From Puniceicoccales bacterium (GTDB lineage: Bacteria > Verrucomicrobiota > Verrucomicrobiia > Opitutales > JAIRKQ01), in contig JAITOW010000018.1 of NCBI GenBank assembly GCA_031289835.1, forward strand, positions 1-21,116: a stretch of DNA of 21,116 nucleotides, written 5' to 3'. Position 1 is the first letter of the stretch, and each line of letters begins with the position of its first letter. This document shows positions 1-7,621 of the stretch, in pieces. The notes below the pieces were generated by a model. That model saw only the letters and a list, made by a program, of their open reading frames with translations, was not told the DNA's origin and ran no database searches. A program made the translations under genes and the position numbers.

Positions 1-932
1 CTTCGCATACCTAAGGATTTTTTAAAAAATGTGTTAAAATCGTCCTTCAAGCATAGCCCTACGCCAAAGATGGATGTCGTGATTGCCGTTAGCGAAACCG
101 CCAGCAATAGGGTCTTCACAAATTTCCAGTTGCAGGTCATGGTTAGCATTGTTACAAGCTCGCTGACTTCAATCCCTCCGGACATAAGTGTTGCCAATGA
201 ATCCGGAAATTTCGCGCTCAACAAACATATTACGCTGCCCGTCCAGATAATGTACACGGTTGCGGGAATTATGCTGCCCCATAGGCACGCAGTTTTTATG
301 AGTTTTATATCATTATTGCACATTTTGGTGAGAGAATGTATGGATCCTTGAAATCCGAATGAGGTATATATTTTCGGTAAAATCGCTGTCAAAGTGCCAA
401 AATTCGTTGCTTTGCGGGTAAACCAAACGACGGATTCCAATTTAAAATGCGATGCCATCATTGCCACCACGGCGGTTACCATGGTTATTAGGGCCACAAT
501 CGTCCATTTGTTCAAATTTAGCAAAATCTGTGGCGAGGATACCATAAGTAAAAACAATAATGCGGAAACGGCCACTACCACGTTGGTTAGAGCTATATTC
601 TCCAAAAAGATTGATTTTATGATGGAGCTCAGACCGTATAAATACGCCGCCAGCAGCGAAAACATCAAAATTTTCAGCGAAACATCTCCCATCCAAGCGA
701 CTTTTGGTCCGGAGAAAATTAGGCCCACTTTCCCCAAAGTATTATCCTTGTCCGATTGCAAGTTTAGCTCAACGCGAACCAGGGCGGAGAAGTAGGTTAG
801 GGCGCAAAATAGTAGCATAATAAAAATGATCGGTACTACACCGATTTTTGCCAAAACAATGGGCAGTGACAACATCCCCGATCCGATGGCTGTGCCGGAT
901 AGTAAAAAAATAGCATTTAAAGTTTTTTTCAT
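1..932 (-). CDS. tyrP: TyrP/Mtr-type aromatic amino acid permease, 3' end cut by window edge
   Basis: An open frame runs from ATG at 932 to the left edge (310 codons, no stop), so the C-terminus is missing; TyrP proteins are about 400 residues. The start reads MKKTLNAIFLLSGTAIGSGM followed by LSLP, matching the first membrane helix of the HAAAP family (E. coli TyrP has GTTIGAGMLAMP). A later FGFQGSIHSL matches the FGFHGS segment of TyrP. Many hydrophobic helices are visible throughout. The family imports tyrosine or tryptophan by proton symport across the inner membrane; several copies occur in Chlamydia. There is no Shine-Dalgarno motif before the ATG. A structured leader with an intrinsic terminator lies 36 bases upstream. 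Family assignment is firm; substrate (Tyr, Trp or Phe) is inferred. Confidence 0.86.
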   Translation of the reverse strand, partial: MKKTLNAIFLLSGTAIGSGMLSLPIVLAKIGVVPIIFIMLLFCALTYFSALVRVELNLQSDKDNTLGKVGLIFSGPKVAWMGDVSLKILMFSLLAAYLYGLSSIIKSIFLENIALTNVVVAVSALLFLLMVSSPQILLNLNKWTIVALITMVTAVVAMMASHFKLESVVWFTRKATNFGTLTAILPKIYTSFGFQGSIHSLTKMCNNDIKLIKTACLWGSIIPATVYIIWTGSVICLLSAKFPDSLATLMSGGIEVSELVTMLTMTCNWKFVKTLLLAVSLTAITTSIFGVGLCLKDDFNTFFKKSLGMR

Positions 933-967
933 GTGCATCGAAATTGTTAGTTTTTGTTTAAAAATTT

Positions 968-1002
968 AAAAAATGCCACCGCCTCCGTGGGGAAGCCCGT
1001 GG
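968..1002 (-). terminator. Intrinsic terminator upstream of tyrP
   Basis: On the minus strand GCTTCC (996-991) pairs with GGAGGC (986-981) around a CCAC loop. An outer CCAC/GTGG pair (1002-999 with 979-976) extends it across a small internal loop. Six T follow at 973-968. It could end the prc-dxs transcript, end a small RNA, or be the conditional terminator of a tyrP attenuator. Confidence 0.75.
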
Positions 1003-1138
1003 AACTCGCCGAAAGGAGAACCCTAATAATATCGATTGTAAATGTGAGCGGAAGCACCGTGGCGGTTACGTGCAAAAATCATAACTGGTACTAATTGGCC
1101 CATAGCACCTCATCCTAATATATTTGAAATTATGTCAA
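968..1138 (-). promoter_or_regulatory. Structured leader/attenuator or small RNA between dxs and tyrP
   Basis: This is the only non-coding GC-rich island in the area. Reading on the minus strand: a TTGACA at 1138-1133 without a good -10; a 15-codon open frame 1113-1066 (MRCYGPISTSYDFCT) with two Tyr and one Phe codon; then CCACGGTGCTTCC (1062-1050), a near copy CCACGGGCTTCC (1002-991), its complement GGAGGC plus GTGG (986-976), and T6. Either copy can pair with the same 3' arm, so two exclusive hairpins are possible. This fits attenuation of tyrP by tyrosine supply, but the peptide is not strongly Tyr-rich. A TTGACA-driven start would also fall inside the peptide frame, so only read-through from dxs or another promoter would make it. 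A stand-alone small RNA or a plain 3' UTR remains possible. Confidence 0.45.
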
Positions 1139-1168
1139 GTTTTTTTAAACTAACAAATATAAATTTTA

Positions 1169-2998
1169 TTAATCGATCTTTAGAATGCGTTTGGCTATGG
1201 CTTCGGCGTCTAGCCCATAGGTTTTGCGTAAAATTTCTTCATTGGAGCCATGTTCGATGAAGCGATCCGGCCAGCCGATGCGAATAACCCGTGTTTTAAT
1301 ATTGCTATCGCCATAAAACTCCACAACGCCACTGCCAAATCCGCCAGCCAAAACGTTATCCTCCAAAGTTACAATTATGCCGTATTTTTTGGCAACATCG
1401 CGCAACATTCGTTCATCCAACGGCTTGATGAAGCGCGCATTAACGATTCCGCAGTCCCCGCCCAGAATTTCATCAACCCGGTGCGCAATGTCAACGAAGT
1501 GGCCGAACCCGATCAGGCAGACGTTTTGTCCATGTTTAATAATTTCCGATCGACCGAGCGCAATTTCCGAGCCAAGTGAACCCGTATCATAGGTATACGT
1601 GCCATTGTATCTTATAAAGACCGGGGCATGGTATTGCAGCGCTGCACGAAGCATGGCGGATAGCTCCTCCGAGTTTTTAGGCTGCATTATTACTGCGTTT
1701 GGTAGGCATCGGATGTAAGTGATGTCAAGCAAGCCGTGGTGAGTCGGCCCATCATTGGCCGACAAGCCGGCGCGATCGAGGCAAAATATGGCGGGAAGGT
1801 TCTGCAGGCAGATATCGTGGGCAATTTGATCAAAGGCGCGCTGCATGAAAGTCGAGTATATTGCACAGATCGGCAACATGCCTCCTTTGGCTAAGCCGGC
1901 GCACATCGTAACGGCGTACTCTTCGGCGATGCCGACATCGATGTATTGCTCGGGCAAAGAATCACGCAGATAGGACAACCCCGTGCCACTACCCATGGCG
2001 GCAGTGATGCCGATGATCTTCCCGTTGGCCTTTGCGAGCTCGACGATCGTTTGCCCAAGGACATCTTTCATGGCCGTTCCCTGTTTCGAGAACGTTGGAC
2101 CGACTCTGTGGAAGGATTCTGGACTTGCGGATGCCTGGGGATTTCCCTTTCCCTTCGTAGTCTTGACATGGAGCAGAATCGGGTAATTCGCGCTTCGACA
2201 AAGCTTCAAATATTCTTCGAGCTGCGTCAGGTTGTGTCCATCTATCGGGCCAATGTAGCGCAGACCATAGTGCTCGAAAAATGACGATGAGAGCAGTAAA
2301 TCTTTTAGTGCAAGCTTGAATTTGCGGCACATGCGACAGAGCTTCAGCCCGACCTTATGTTTGCTCAATGCGTTGCTAATACCATGCATAACGCGCTTAT
2401 ATAAGCGGCTCAGGATGATTTTATTGAGATAGCCTGCCATGGCTCCGATGTTGCGATCGATGGAGTAGTCGTTGTCGTTTAGGATTACAACTAGCTGGCG
2501 AATACCGGTGGTGATGTTGTTTAAGGCCTCCATCGTTGGTCCACACGCCAGTGCACCGTCGCCGAGCACGACGACAATCCTATGCCGTTGATTGAGGCGG
2601 TTTCGCGCTATGCAAAGACCAAGCGCCGTGGCCAGAGAAGTGCCTGCGTGGCCGATGCAAAGTACGTCGTGTGCGCTCTCATCGGGAGTGCAAAAGCCTG
2701 AATATCCGCCCGTTTGGCGAATGTTTGAAAATCGCTCATCGTTGCGCCCGGTCAGCAACTTATGAACATAGGCTTGGTGCGAAACATCGAACAAAATCTT
2801 GTCCCGGGGTGAATCAAAAATCCGGTGAATCGCTATGGTTAACTCAACCACACCGAGGTTTGATGCCAAATGCCCGCCGTTTTTATAGGTCACTTCGATG
2901 AGTTTGCTGCGAATATCTTTCGCGAGCGCAGTGAGTTCATTATGGCTCAATGGGTGTAAGTCTTGGGGGCTATGTATTTTTTCGAGGAGAGATTTCAT
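1169..2998 (-). CDS. dxs: 1-deoxy-D-xylulose-5-phosphate synthase
   Basis: The 609-residue product is close to E. coli Dxs (620). It condenses pyruvate and glyceraldehyde 3-phosphate to DXP, the first step of the MEP isoprenoid route, in the cytoplasm with thiamine diphosphate and Mg2+. Visible motifs: GGHLASNLG with the conserved His at 43; the ThDP/Mg motif GDGALACG (146-153) to NDND (174-177); IAEEYAVT with catalytic Glu 359 (usual form IAEQHAVT, so the His after it is Tyr here); DRAGLSANDGPTHHG in the pyrimidine domain; and a transketolase C-terminal domain from about residue 480. The ATG at 2998 lies 8 bases after the prc stop on the same strand, indicating co-transcription. No Shine-Dalgarno is obvious, which fits translational coupling. 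Confidence 0.97.
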   Translation of the reverse strand: MKSLLEKIHSPQDLHPLSHNELTALAKDIRSKLIEVTYKNGGHLASNLGVVELTIAIHRIFDSPRDKILFDVSHQAYVHKLLTGRNDERFSNIRQTGGYSGFCTPDESAHDVLCIGHAGTSLATALGLCIARNRLNQRHRIVVVLGDGALACGPTMEALNNITTGIRQLVVILNDNDYSIDRNIGAMAGYLNKIILSRLYKRVMHGISNALSKHKVGLKLCRMCRKFKLALKDLLLSSSFFEHYGLRYIGPIDGHNLTQLEEYLKLCRSANYPILLHVKTTKGKGNPQASASPESFHRVGPTFSKQGTAMKDVLGQTIVELAKANGKIIGITAAMGSGTGLSYLRDSLPEQYIDVGIAEEYAVTMCAGLAKGGMLPICAIYSTFMQRAFDQIAHDICLQNLPAIFCLDRAGLSANDGPTHHGLLDITYIRCLPNAVIMQPKNSEELSAMLRAALQYHAPVFIRYNGTYTYDTGSLGSEIALGRSEIIKHGQNVCLIGFGHFVDIAHRVDEILGGDCGIVNARFIKPLDERMLRDVAKKYGIIVTLEDNVLAGGFGSGVVEFYGDSNIKTRVIRIGWPDRFIEHGSNEEILRKTYGLDAEAIAKRILKID

Positions 2999-3006
2999 CG
3001 TGCTGT

Positions 3007-5250
3007 TCAGCTGGCTGGTTTATCCGCCAACTCTTCAACGCCATTTGCTTGCACATATTCTGGGTGCAATATCTCGAACCAGTCCCGCATTATGCGCAAA
3101 CATTCGCGCAATTGTACGTCGAATTCGGGGAGAGCCACGTCCTGCTTGCTCTGATAGACTTCCTTCGGCGCGTCATCTTTGTCATCCTCCAGCCTAATTT
3201 TTTCAAATTTGTAATCATCCTCCGCGATCAAATTTTCCAACTTAGCCTTAATTTCGCGTTTAAACTGCAAATCGGCCTGGGATTTTTGTCGACGCTTTTC
3301 TATGTTTAAGGAAATTTCTTTTCGATCGATATTTTCCCTAAAATGCGCGATGCGCTCGTCCAGAATCTTGAATTCTTCAAGCCCATCTTTGCGTTCTTCA
3401 ACGCGTTTTTGCAATTTTTTAACGATTTTTGGATCGACAAAATAATTAAACTTTTTTGCCCTTTCCTCGTAATCAAATTTTGCAGCGGGGATTGAGTCGC
3501 TGCTCAGAGCATGTGGAAGATCCGATTCCCGGACAGGCAAATATGCGTCAAAACTGGGAACCTGAATATCCGCGGGAACACCATTTAACTGAGGCGAACT
3601 TCCCGTCGGCAGATACCACTTTTGTACAGTTACGCGGGCGGCTCCCAGCATATTTTCATGGAAAGTGTTAAAAAATTTATTCATCGGAAGGATTACCTGC
3701 ACACTCCCTTTACCGTGAGTTGTCGGATCTCCAACGATTACTGCGCGCCTGTGATCGCGCAGCGCACCGACGAAAATTTCCGAAGCCGAAGCACTGTGTG
3801 ACGATGTCAATGCAATCAGAGGGCCACCCCAATCAATGGATTCGTTTTCGTCGCACAAATTTTCAATTTTCCCCGATGAGTCTCGAACTTGAACAACGGG
3901 CCCGGTTTCTATGAATAGGCCGGATGTACTAATGGCTTGCTCGAGAAAACCGCCGGAATTTTGGCGAAGATCAACGATTAATCCTACAATGTTATATTTT
4001 TTGAGCTTGTTTATTAAATAACGCATGTCGGATGTCGTGTCCGCATCCTGCACACTGCTGTTCGGATCATTGCCATAGAAAGCTGGCAAATCTATGACCC
4101 CAATGTTGATCTCTTTCCCATTCAGGTCGAATTTGAACAATTTCCCGCTGGCACGCGTTGCTATAACGTGGATCTCGTCGCGGACAAGTTGCACTATTTT
4201 ACAACCGCCCGGTCCAGCGTCGACCGGTTGAACCTTGAGCCGCACTATGGAACCTTTTTCGCCGCGTACCAATTTTACCGATTTGTACAGGCGCATGCCG
4301 ACTATGTCGACGAATTTTCCGTCGATCCCCTGCGCCACAGCTAGGATCTTGTCTCCCACCTTTAGCTGCTTCGATAGACTTGCTGGGCCGCCGGGGCATA
4401 ACTCTTTTATTATGCACGTTCCATTCTCGTCCATCAAAACCGCCCCAATGCCGACCAATGAGTTTAGCAGCATAACATTGAAGTCATCGAGCGATGTTTT
4501 TGACAGAAAGCTCGAATGTGGATCGTACATGTGCGATAGACTGTTCAGGAAAATTTCCTCGATTAGCCACGAATCAAAGTCTTTTAGGGCGTTGCGCAGG
4601 TTTTCATACCTCTTTGAAATTATTCCCGTCGCTGCTATGAGAGCTTCAACGTCCGTTTTAGGCCGTTTTTCCTCCTCCGATTCGGACAGCTTATACTCAT
4701 CATTCATCATCTCGTTGAGCAGCTCGTATTTCAAACGCTTTTCCCACAAAATATCCGCTTCAAGCTGATTTGTCGGCCATTTCTCTTTCTTTCGATCGGA
4801 AACGTAATAGCCATCCTCCGAAAAATCCCAATTTTGCTGCAACCTTTTTGCTATCCAATCCAAACGGACGTAGGCATCCCTTCGATACTGATCGAAAATT
4901 GTGAATGCTGGCATCAGGCTGCCGCCGCTGATAAAAATGTCCAACGTCGGGGCAAACCTCTTCACAAAATCATCAATCTCTTTTTGCAGGAAAATCATGT
5001 GATTTATGTCAAGTTCGGCCATGTAATCGTTGAGTATCGCCTTGTGATCGAGCAGAGAAATGTCTCTGTGATTGTAGTGAAGTTCCTCCATGCAACGCGT
5101 CATGTAGATTGTTTCCGCCCGCATTTCACGGGTTGGCATTATCATCGCTTCGCCATCGAAAACGGTACCTGCCTCGTTGGGCGCAACATCTCCGAGGGTG
5201 ATATTACAAAGCGCACACGTAAGAATTAAAATTAACTTTACTTTATTCAT
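3007..5250 (-). CDS. prc: Carboxy-terminal processing protease Prc/Tsp (peptidase S41)
   Basis: The 747-residue protein has a hydrophobic N-terminal signal (about residues 1-20, ending near ITLG-D), so it should act in the periplasm. Domains in order: a helical N-terminal region (40-240) as in Tsp; a PDZ domain (about 262-345, NSLVGIGAVL onward); the S41 protease core; and the C-terminal Tsp domain (about 555-747), which is charged and probably helical. The catalytic set is visible: SASASE with Ser 488, Asp 499 and Lys 514 in THGKGSVQ, matching E. coli Ser430/Asp441/Lys455. The window protein has one extra residue before the lysine loop (PTTHGKG against PTFGKG). It degrades or trims tagged or misfolded envelope proteins and, in E. 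coli, controls peptidoglycan hydrolases. dxs follows after 8 bases. A minus-strand promoter is likely in 5251-5426 but not clear. Confidence 0.95.
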   Translation of the reverse strand: MNKVKLILILTCALCNITLGDVAPNEAGTVFDGEAMIMPTREMRAETIYMTRCMEELHYNHRDISLLDHKAILNDYMAELDINHMIFLQKEIDDFVKRFAPTLDIFISGGSLMPAFTIFDQYRRDAYVRLDWIAKRLQQNWDFSEDGYYVSDRKKEKWPTNQLEADILWEKRLKYELLNEMMNDEYKLSESEEEKRPKTDVEALIAATGIISKRYENLRNALKDFDSWLIEEIFLNSLSHMYDPHSSFLSKTSLDDFNVMLLNSLVGIGAVLMDENGTCIIKELCPGGPASLSKQLKVGDKILAVAQGIDGKFVDIVGMRLYKSVKLVRGEKGSIVRLKVQPVDAGPGGCKIVQLVRDEIHVIATRASGKLFKFDLNGKEINIGVIDLPAFYGNDPNSSVQDADTTSDMRYLINKLKKYNIVGLIVDLRQNSGGFLEQAISTSGLFIETGPVVQVRDSSGKIENLCDENESIDWGGPLIALTSSHSASASEIFVGALRDHRRAVIVGDPTTHGKGSVQVILPMNKFFNTFHENMLGAARVTVQKWYLPTGSSPQLNGVPADIQVPSFDAYLPVRESDLPHALSSDSIPAAKFDYEERAKKFNYFVDPKIVKKLQKRVEERKDGLEEFKILDERIAHFRENIDRKEISLNIEKRRQKSQADLQFKREIKAKLENLIAEDDYKFEKIRLEDDKDDAPKEVYQSKQDVALPEFDVQLRECLRIMRDWFEILHPEYVQANGVEELADKPAS

Positions 5251-5389
5251 TGCTTATTTTCTCGCCTATGGAACGTGGAATTCGACAGGTTGCAATCAAA
5301 TTAAGAAGTTCTTTCTTCGAAAAATCCCCTCCTTTGAAAAAATAAGCCAAGGAAATTATGTGAAAATTTGCAAAAACGCCAAAATTTTC

Positions 5390-5426
5390 TTGACAAAGGA
5401 AAGGTTTGGTTTTTGTTTGGTCAATT
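5390..5426 (+). promoter_or_regulatory. CTTGACA element and conserved leader of the first paralog
   Basis: TTGACA at 5390-5395 sits 37 bases before the ATG at 5427. The interval resembles the one before the second paralog (5991-6026): both read TTGACAAA, a purine run, a T-rich run, then GGTC. No -10 hexamer is recognisable at 16-18 bases. If TTGACA is a -35 box, transcription would begin near the ATG and the mRNA would be almost leaderless. Confidence 0.4.
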
Positions 5427-5939
5427 ATGAGTGTCCCCATTAACGATAGTGAACGAGTGAATACAGCCGCTGGCGAAAGCGGAACCCAACAACCTGCGCG
5501 AGAGGTTGTTAGTACGGCCGCTGCGGGTGGTGATGGTGCGCAAATTAATCGGGCGCGTGAAAGAGTTATTTCTAACGAAAGCAGTCTTACCACTAGATTG
5601 TTTCGCAACATTAAACTTGCAAAACTTGCAAATTTAGTTCACATCGCAGCTGTGCTAGCCGGCATTTGTGTGGCACAAAAACGATGTATTTCGCTACTTG
5701 CAGGTGCACTGGCGGCTATGTCTGGCCTGTGGATGGATTTTGTGGCGTCCATGTTTTCCCAACATAATTTTCTTGCAAGCGTGGCGATGTCACTTTTAGC
5801 TGGAATAGTTGGCAGCAGGGACTGTCGCACATTCGTCATTGGATATCTTTTATTTAAAATGGTTAGCGTTTTTGTAGAATGTGCATTTCAATTCTGTTCT
5901 AATCTGGCGCGTCCAGCGGAAACAGGGGGTTTGGCCTAG
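5427..5939 (+). CDS. Orphan membrane protein, paralog of the next gene; Inc-like layout
   Basis: I do not recognise this 170-residue protein. The ATG at 5427 is preferred to the in-frame TTG at 5406, because the equivalent ATG of the downstream paralog lies at the same place relative to a shared upstream sequence. Residues 1-60 are polar and rich in Ala, Ser, Glu and Gln. Then come adjacent hydrophobic stretches at about 67-83 and 88-107 separated by a short Gln-Lys-Arg turn, and further ones near 115-130 and 136-155. A polar N-terminus followed by a bilobed hydrophobic hairpin resembles chlamydial Inc proteins, which are type III-secreted. Given the CesT chaperone in the window this is a reasonable but unproven reading. 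Residues 39-98 align with 48-105 of the next gene (QIN.R..VI, ES.LT, IK.A.L.N, IS.L.G.L.A.S). Confidence 0.75.
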   Translation: MSVPINDSERVNTAAGESGTQQPAREVVSTAAAGGDGAQINRARERVISNESSLTTRLFRNIKLAKLANLVHIAAVLAGICVAQKRCISLLAGALAAMSGLWMDFVASMFSQHNFLASVAMSLLAGIVGSRDCRTFVIGYLLFKMVSVFVECAFQFCSNLARPAETGGLA

Positions 5940-5990
5940 AGCTGAACTCTTAGTTTATGTATATTTCTGTGAAATTTTCACAAAAAATTC

Positions 5991-6026
5991 TTGACAAAAG
6001 AAAGATTCTGTTTCTTTCGGTCGAGT
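5991..6026 (+). promoter_or_regulatory. CTTGACA element and conserved leader of the second paralog
   Basis: TTGACA (5991-5996) lies 36 bases before the ATG at 6027. The stretch parallels 5390-5426 almost column by column. The TTG of this box could be misread as a start codon in frame with the gene, which would wrongly add 12 residues. No clear -10 or Shine-Dalgarno is present. Confidence 0.4.
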
Positions 6027-6656
6027 ATGGATGTTGTGTTGAATGAACAGAAAGATGTGAATGCCGTGGTTACTGAAGAAGCTAGAGCTCAACGGCGTAG
6101 GCAGGAAGTTATTGAGCAGGCTGTTTATGACGGTAGACTAAGGGATGTCGCCATAGGTGATGATGTGCAGATCACCCAAATGCGGATGCAAGTTATCGGC
6201 GAAAGTGGCCTCACTGGCAAAGTGTTACTTAGTATTAAGTTTGCGCATTTAATCAACGTCGTACTTAAGGTTCCGTGTATTTACGCGGCACATAAAGGTG
6301 GTATCTCCCGATTGAAAGGTTCATTGGTGGCAATTAGTAGCAAACCAATGGCCTTACCTGGTCGGCGGTTGCCTTTCTTAGCTGGATTCACGAATGTGGC
6401 GCCATCATTTTTGACTGAGCTGATTAACAGTAAAATTTATCGCGAACTTATCATGGAGTACCTTTTGTCTGGGCACGTTTGCAACCGGATGGAATGTTTG
6501 CCTAATAATTTTGTGGTTACGGCGAATGGAAAAATCTTAAAGCGGTACGTTCACAGAAAGTTTAGGTCTTTGCTTGAGTGTATGTTTTCGTTGTTCTCCG
6601 CATTCGGGTCACTTTTTAACTGGGCGTCTCTAACACCGGTAAGTGCAGCAGCCTAG
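6027..6656 (+). CDS. Orphan protein, paralog of the upstream gene
   Basis: This 209-residue protein is unrecognised. It is a diverged tandem duplicate of the gene at 5427-5939. The shared core starts at QITQMRMQVIGESGLTG (48-64), continues through IKFAHLINVV and GGISRLKGSLVAIS (91-104), and both proteins end with an ECxFxxxS segment near the C-terminus (184-191 here). The N-terminal 45 residues are charged (Arg/Glu/Gln). Hydrophobic stretches lie near 70-87, 97-105 and 183-200, weaker than in the paralog. The middle (105-175) is different, so the copies have diverged or recombined. ATG 6027 is chosen over TTG 5991, which lies within the TTGACA box. It converges with the uracil-DNA glycosylase gene, 42 bases away. 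Possible type III substrate; low certainty. Confidence 0.72.
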   Translation: MDVVLNEQKDVNAVVTEEARAQRRRQEVIEQAVYDGRLRDVAIGDDVQITQMRMQVIGESGLTGKVLLSIKFAHLINVVLKVPCIYAAHKGGISRLKGSLVAISSKPMALPGRRLPFLAGFTNVAPSFLTELINSKIYRELIMEYLLSGHVCNRMECLPNNFVVTANGKILKRYVHRKFRSLLECMFSLFSAFGSLFNWASLTPVSAAA

Positions 6657-6698
6657 CGAAAATGTTGCGCTTAAGGTAAAAACCATTGGGAACAGTGC

Positions 6699-7529
6699 TT
6701 ATAGGAAAAAATTTTGTTGTTTTTCCGAAATTGTCATATTGATCTTTGACATTACGGCCAACATATCCTCCCAGACAATGCGCTTGGCAGCATTTGTGCT
6801 GTTGCGCAGAAGATAGGAGGGGTGAAAGGTGACCATGAGGGGAACACCGTGAAACTCGAACCATTTGCCGCGGATGTTTTTCATGAGGCGCGACGAATCA
6901 TGGCCGAGAAGTCCGTTTACGGCCGTTGCACCGAGCGCGACGATTACCTTTGGCTGAACTATTTCGATTTGTGCTTCCAGGTACGGTAGGCAAAAACACA
7001 TTTCGTCCTGGGTCGGTGGCCGATTTCCGACAGCGCTTTCCATCTCCGGTCGCCAATTCATAATATTTCCAATATAGACATCACTGCGCGACAGCCCCAT
7101 GGCGGAGATTATTTTTGTCAACAATTGCCCAGCTCGGCCAACGAAAGGTTCTCCGATGGTTTCTTCGTCCGCACCCGGCGCTTCGCCGCAAAAAAATATT
7201 TCGGCATCGAGATTTCCAACGCCTAAAACTATTTTTTTTCCCGGTCTTACGTGTTGCTGGCAAATTGGGCAGTTCAATACTTTGTCATGCAACCAATTGT
7301 ATTTAAACATCTTATCGCCTTCCTGGATAAGTTTTACTGTGTTCTCGGGATATGCACTTTGCGAAACATTTTCCGACTTCGGCGGTAAATTTGAGCCGAT
7401 TTCAGAGAGAAAGGGGAAGTTCATTTTTTTTAAAAATTCTACGCTTTGATCTGACAGAACAATATTGCTTTGTCCGTTTTTAATCATGTTTTCAAGCTCG
7501 AGGGCTAGTAAGTTCAAGATTGAAGACAT
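6699..7529 (-). CDS. Uracil-DNA glycosylase, family 4/5 type (SPO1 polymerase-related)
   Basis: Removes uracil from DNA to start base-excision repair. With the ATG at 7529 the protein has 276 residues; a TTG at 7547 would add six but has no support. After an unusual 80-residue N-terminal extension come the domain signatures: Cys87-x2-Cys90 (CPICQQ), GEAPGADEETIGEPFVGRAG (115-134), GNRPPTQDE (168-176), a Cys pair at 178/180, VALGATA, IRGKW and HPSYLLR (236-242). These fit family 4 enzymes, which carry a 4Fe-4S cluster held by four Cys. The third cluster Cys, normally in a KCRPP context, is Trp159 here (MNWRPE). From memory, a Trp at this point also occurs in alphaproteobacterial homologues. 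The usual N-terminal position of the Cys-x2-Cys is pushed inward by the extension. The gene is divergent from the stress protein gene. Confidence 0.9.
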   Translation of the reverse strand: MSSILNLLALELENMIKNGQSNIVLSDQSVEFLKKMNFPFLSEIGSNLPPKSENVSQSAYPENTVKLIQEGDKMFKYNWLHDKVLNCPICQQHVRPGKKIVLGVGNLDAEIFFCGEAPGADEETIGEPFVGRAGQLLTKIISAMGLSRSDVYIGNIMNWRPEMESAVGNRPPTQDEMCFCLPYLEAQIEIVQPKVIVALGATAVNGLLGHDSSRLMKNIRGKWFEFHGVPLMVTFHPSYLLRNSTNAAKRIVWEDMLAVMSKINMTISEKQQNFFL

Positions 7530-7621
7530 GGAAAAAATATTTCCCAATTTCGAAAAAACGCAATAATTTTATGGTTCGTTTTAGCTTGAGTATTATTTTC
7601 TTTTAGTTAAGATCCTTTCCC

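Noticed and set aside
5243..5611. 122-codon minus-strand frame upstream of prc, ending SKKELLNLIATCRIPRSIGE onward
   Set aside because: It overlaps the well-supported paralog gene on the other strand; the AAAGGAGGGG near 5320 has no start codon at a proper distance.
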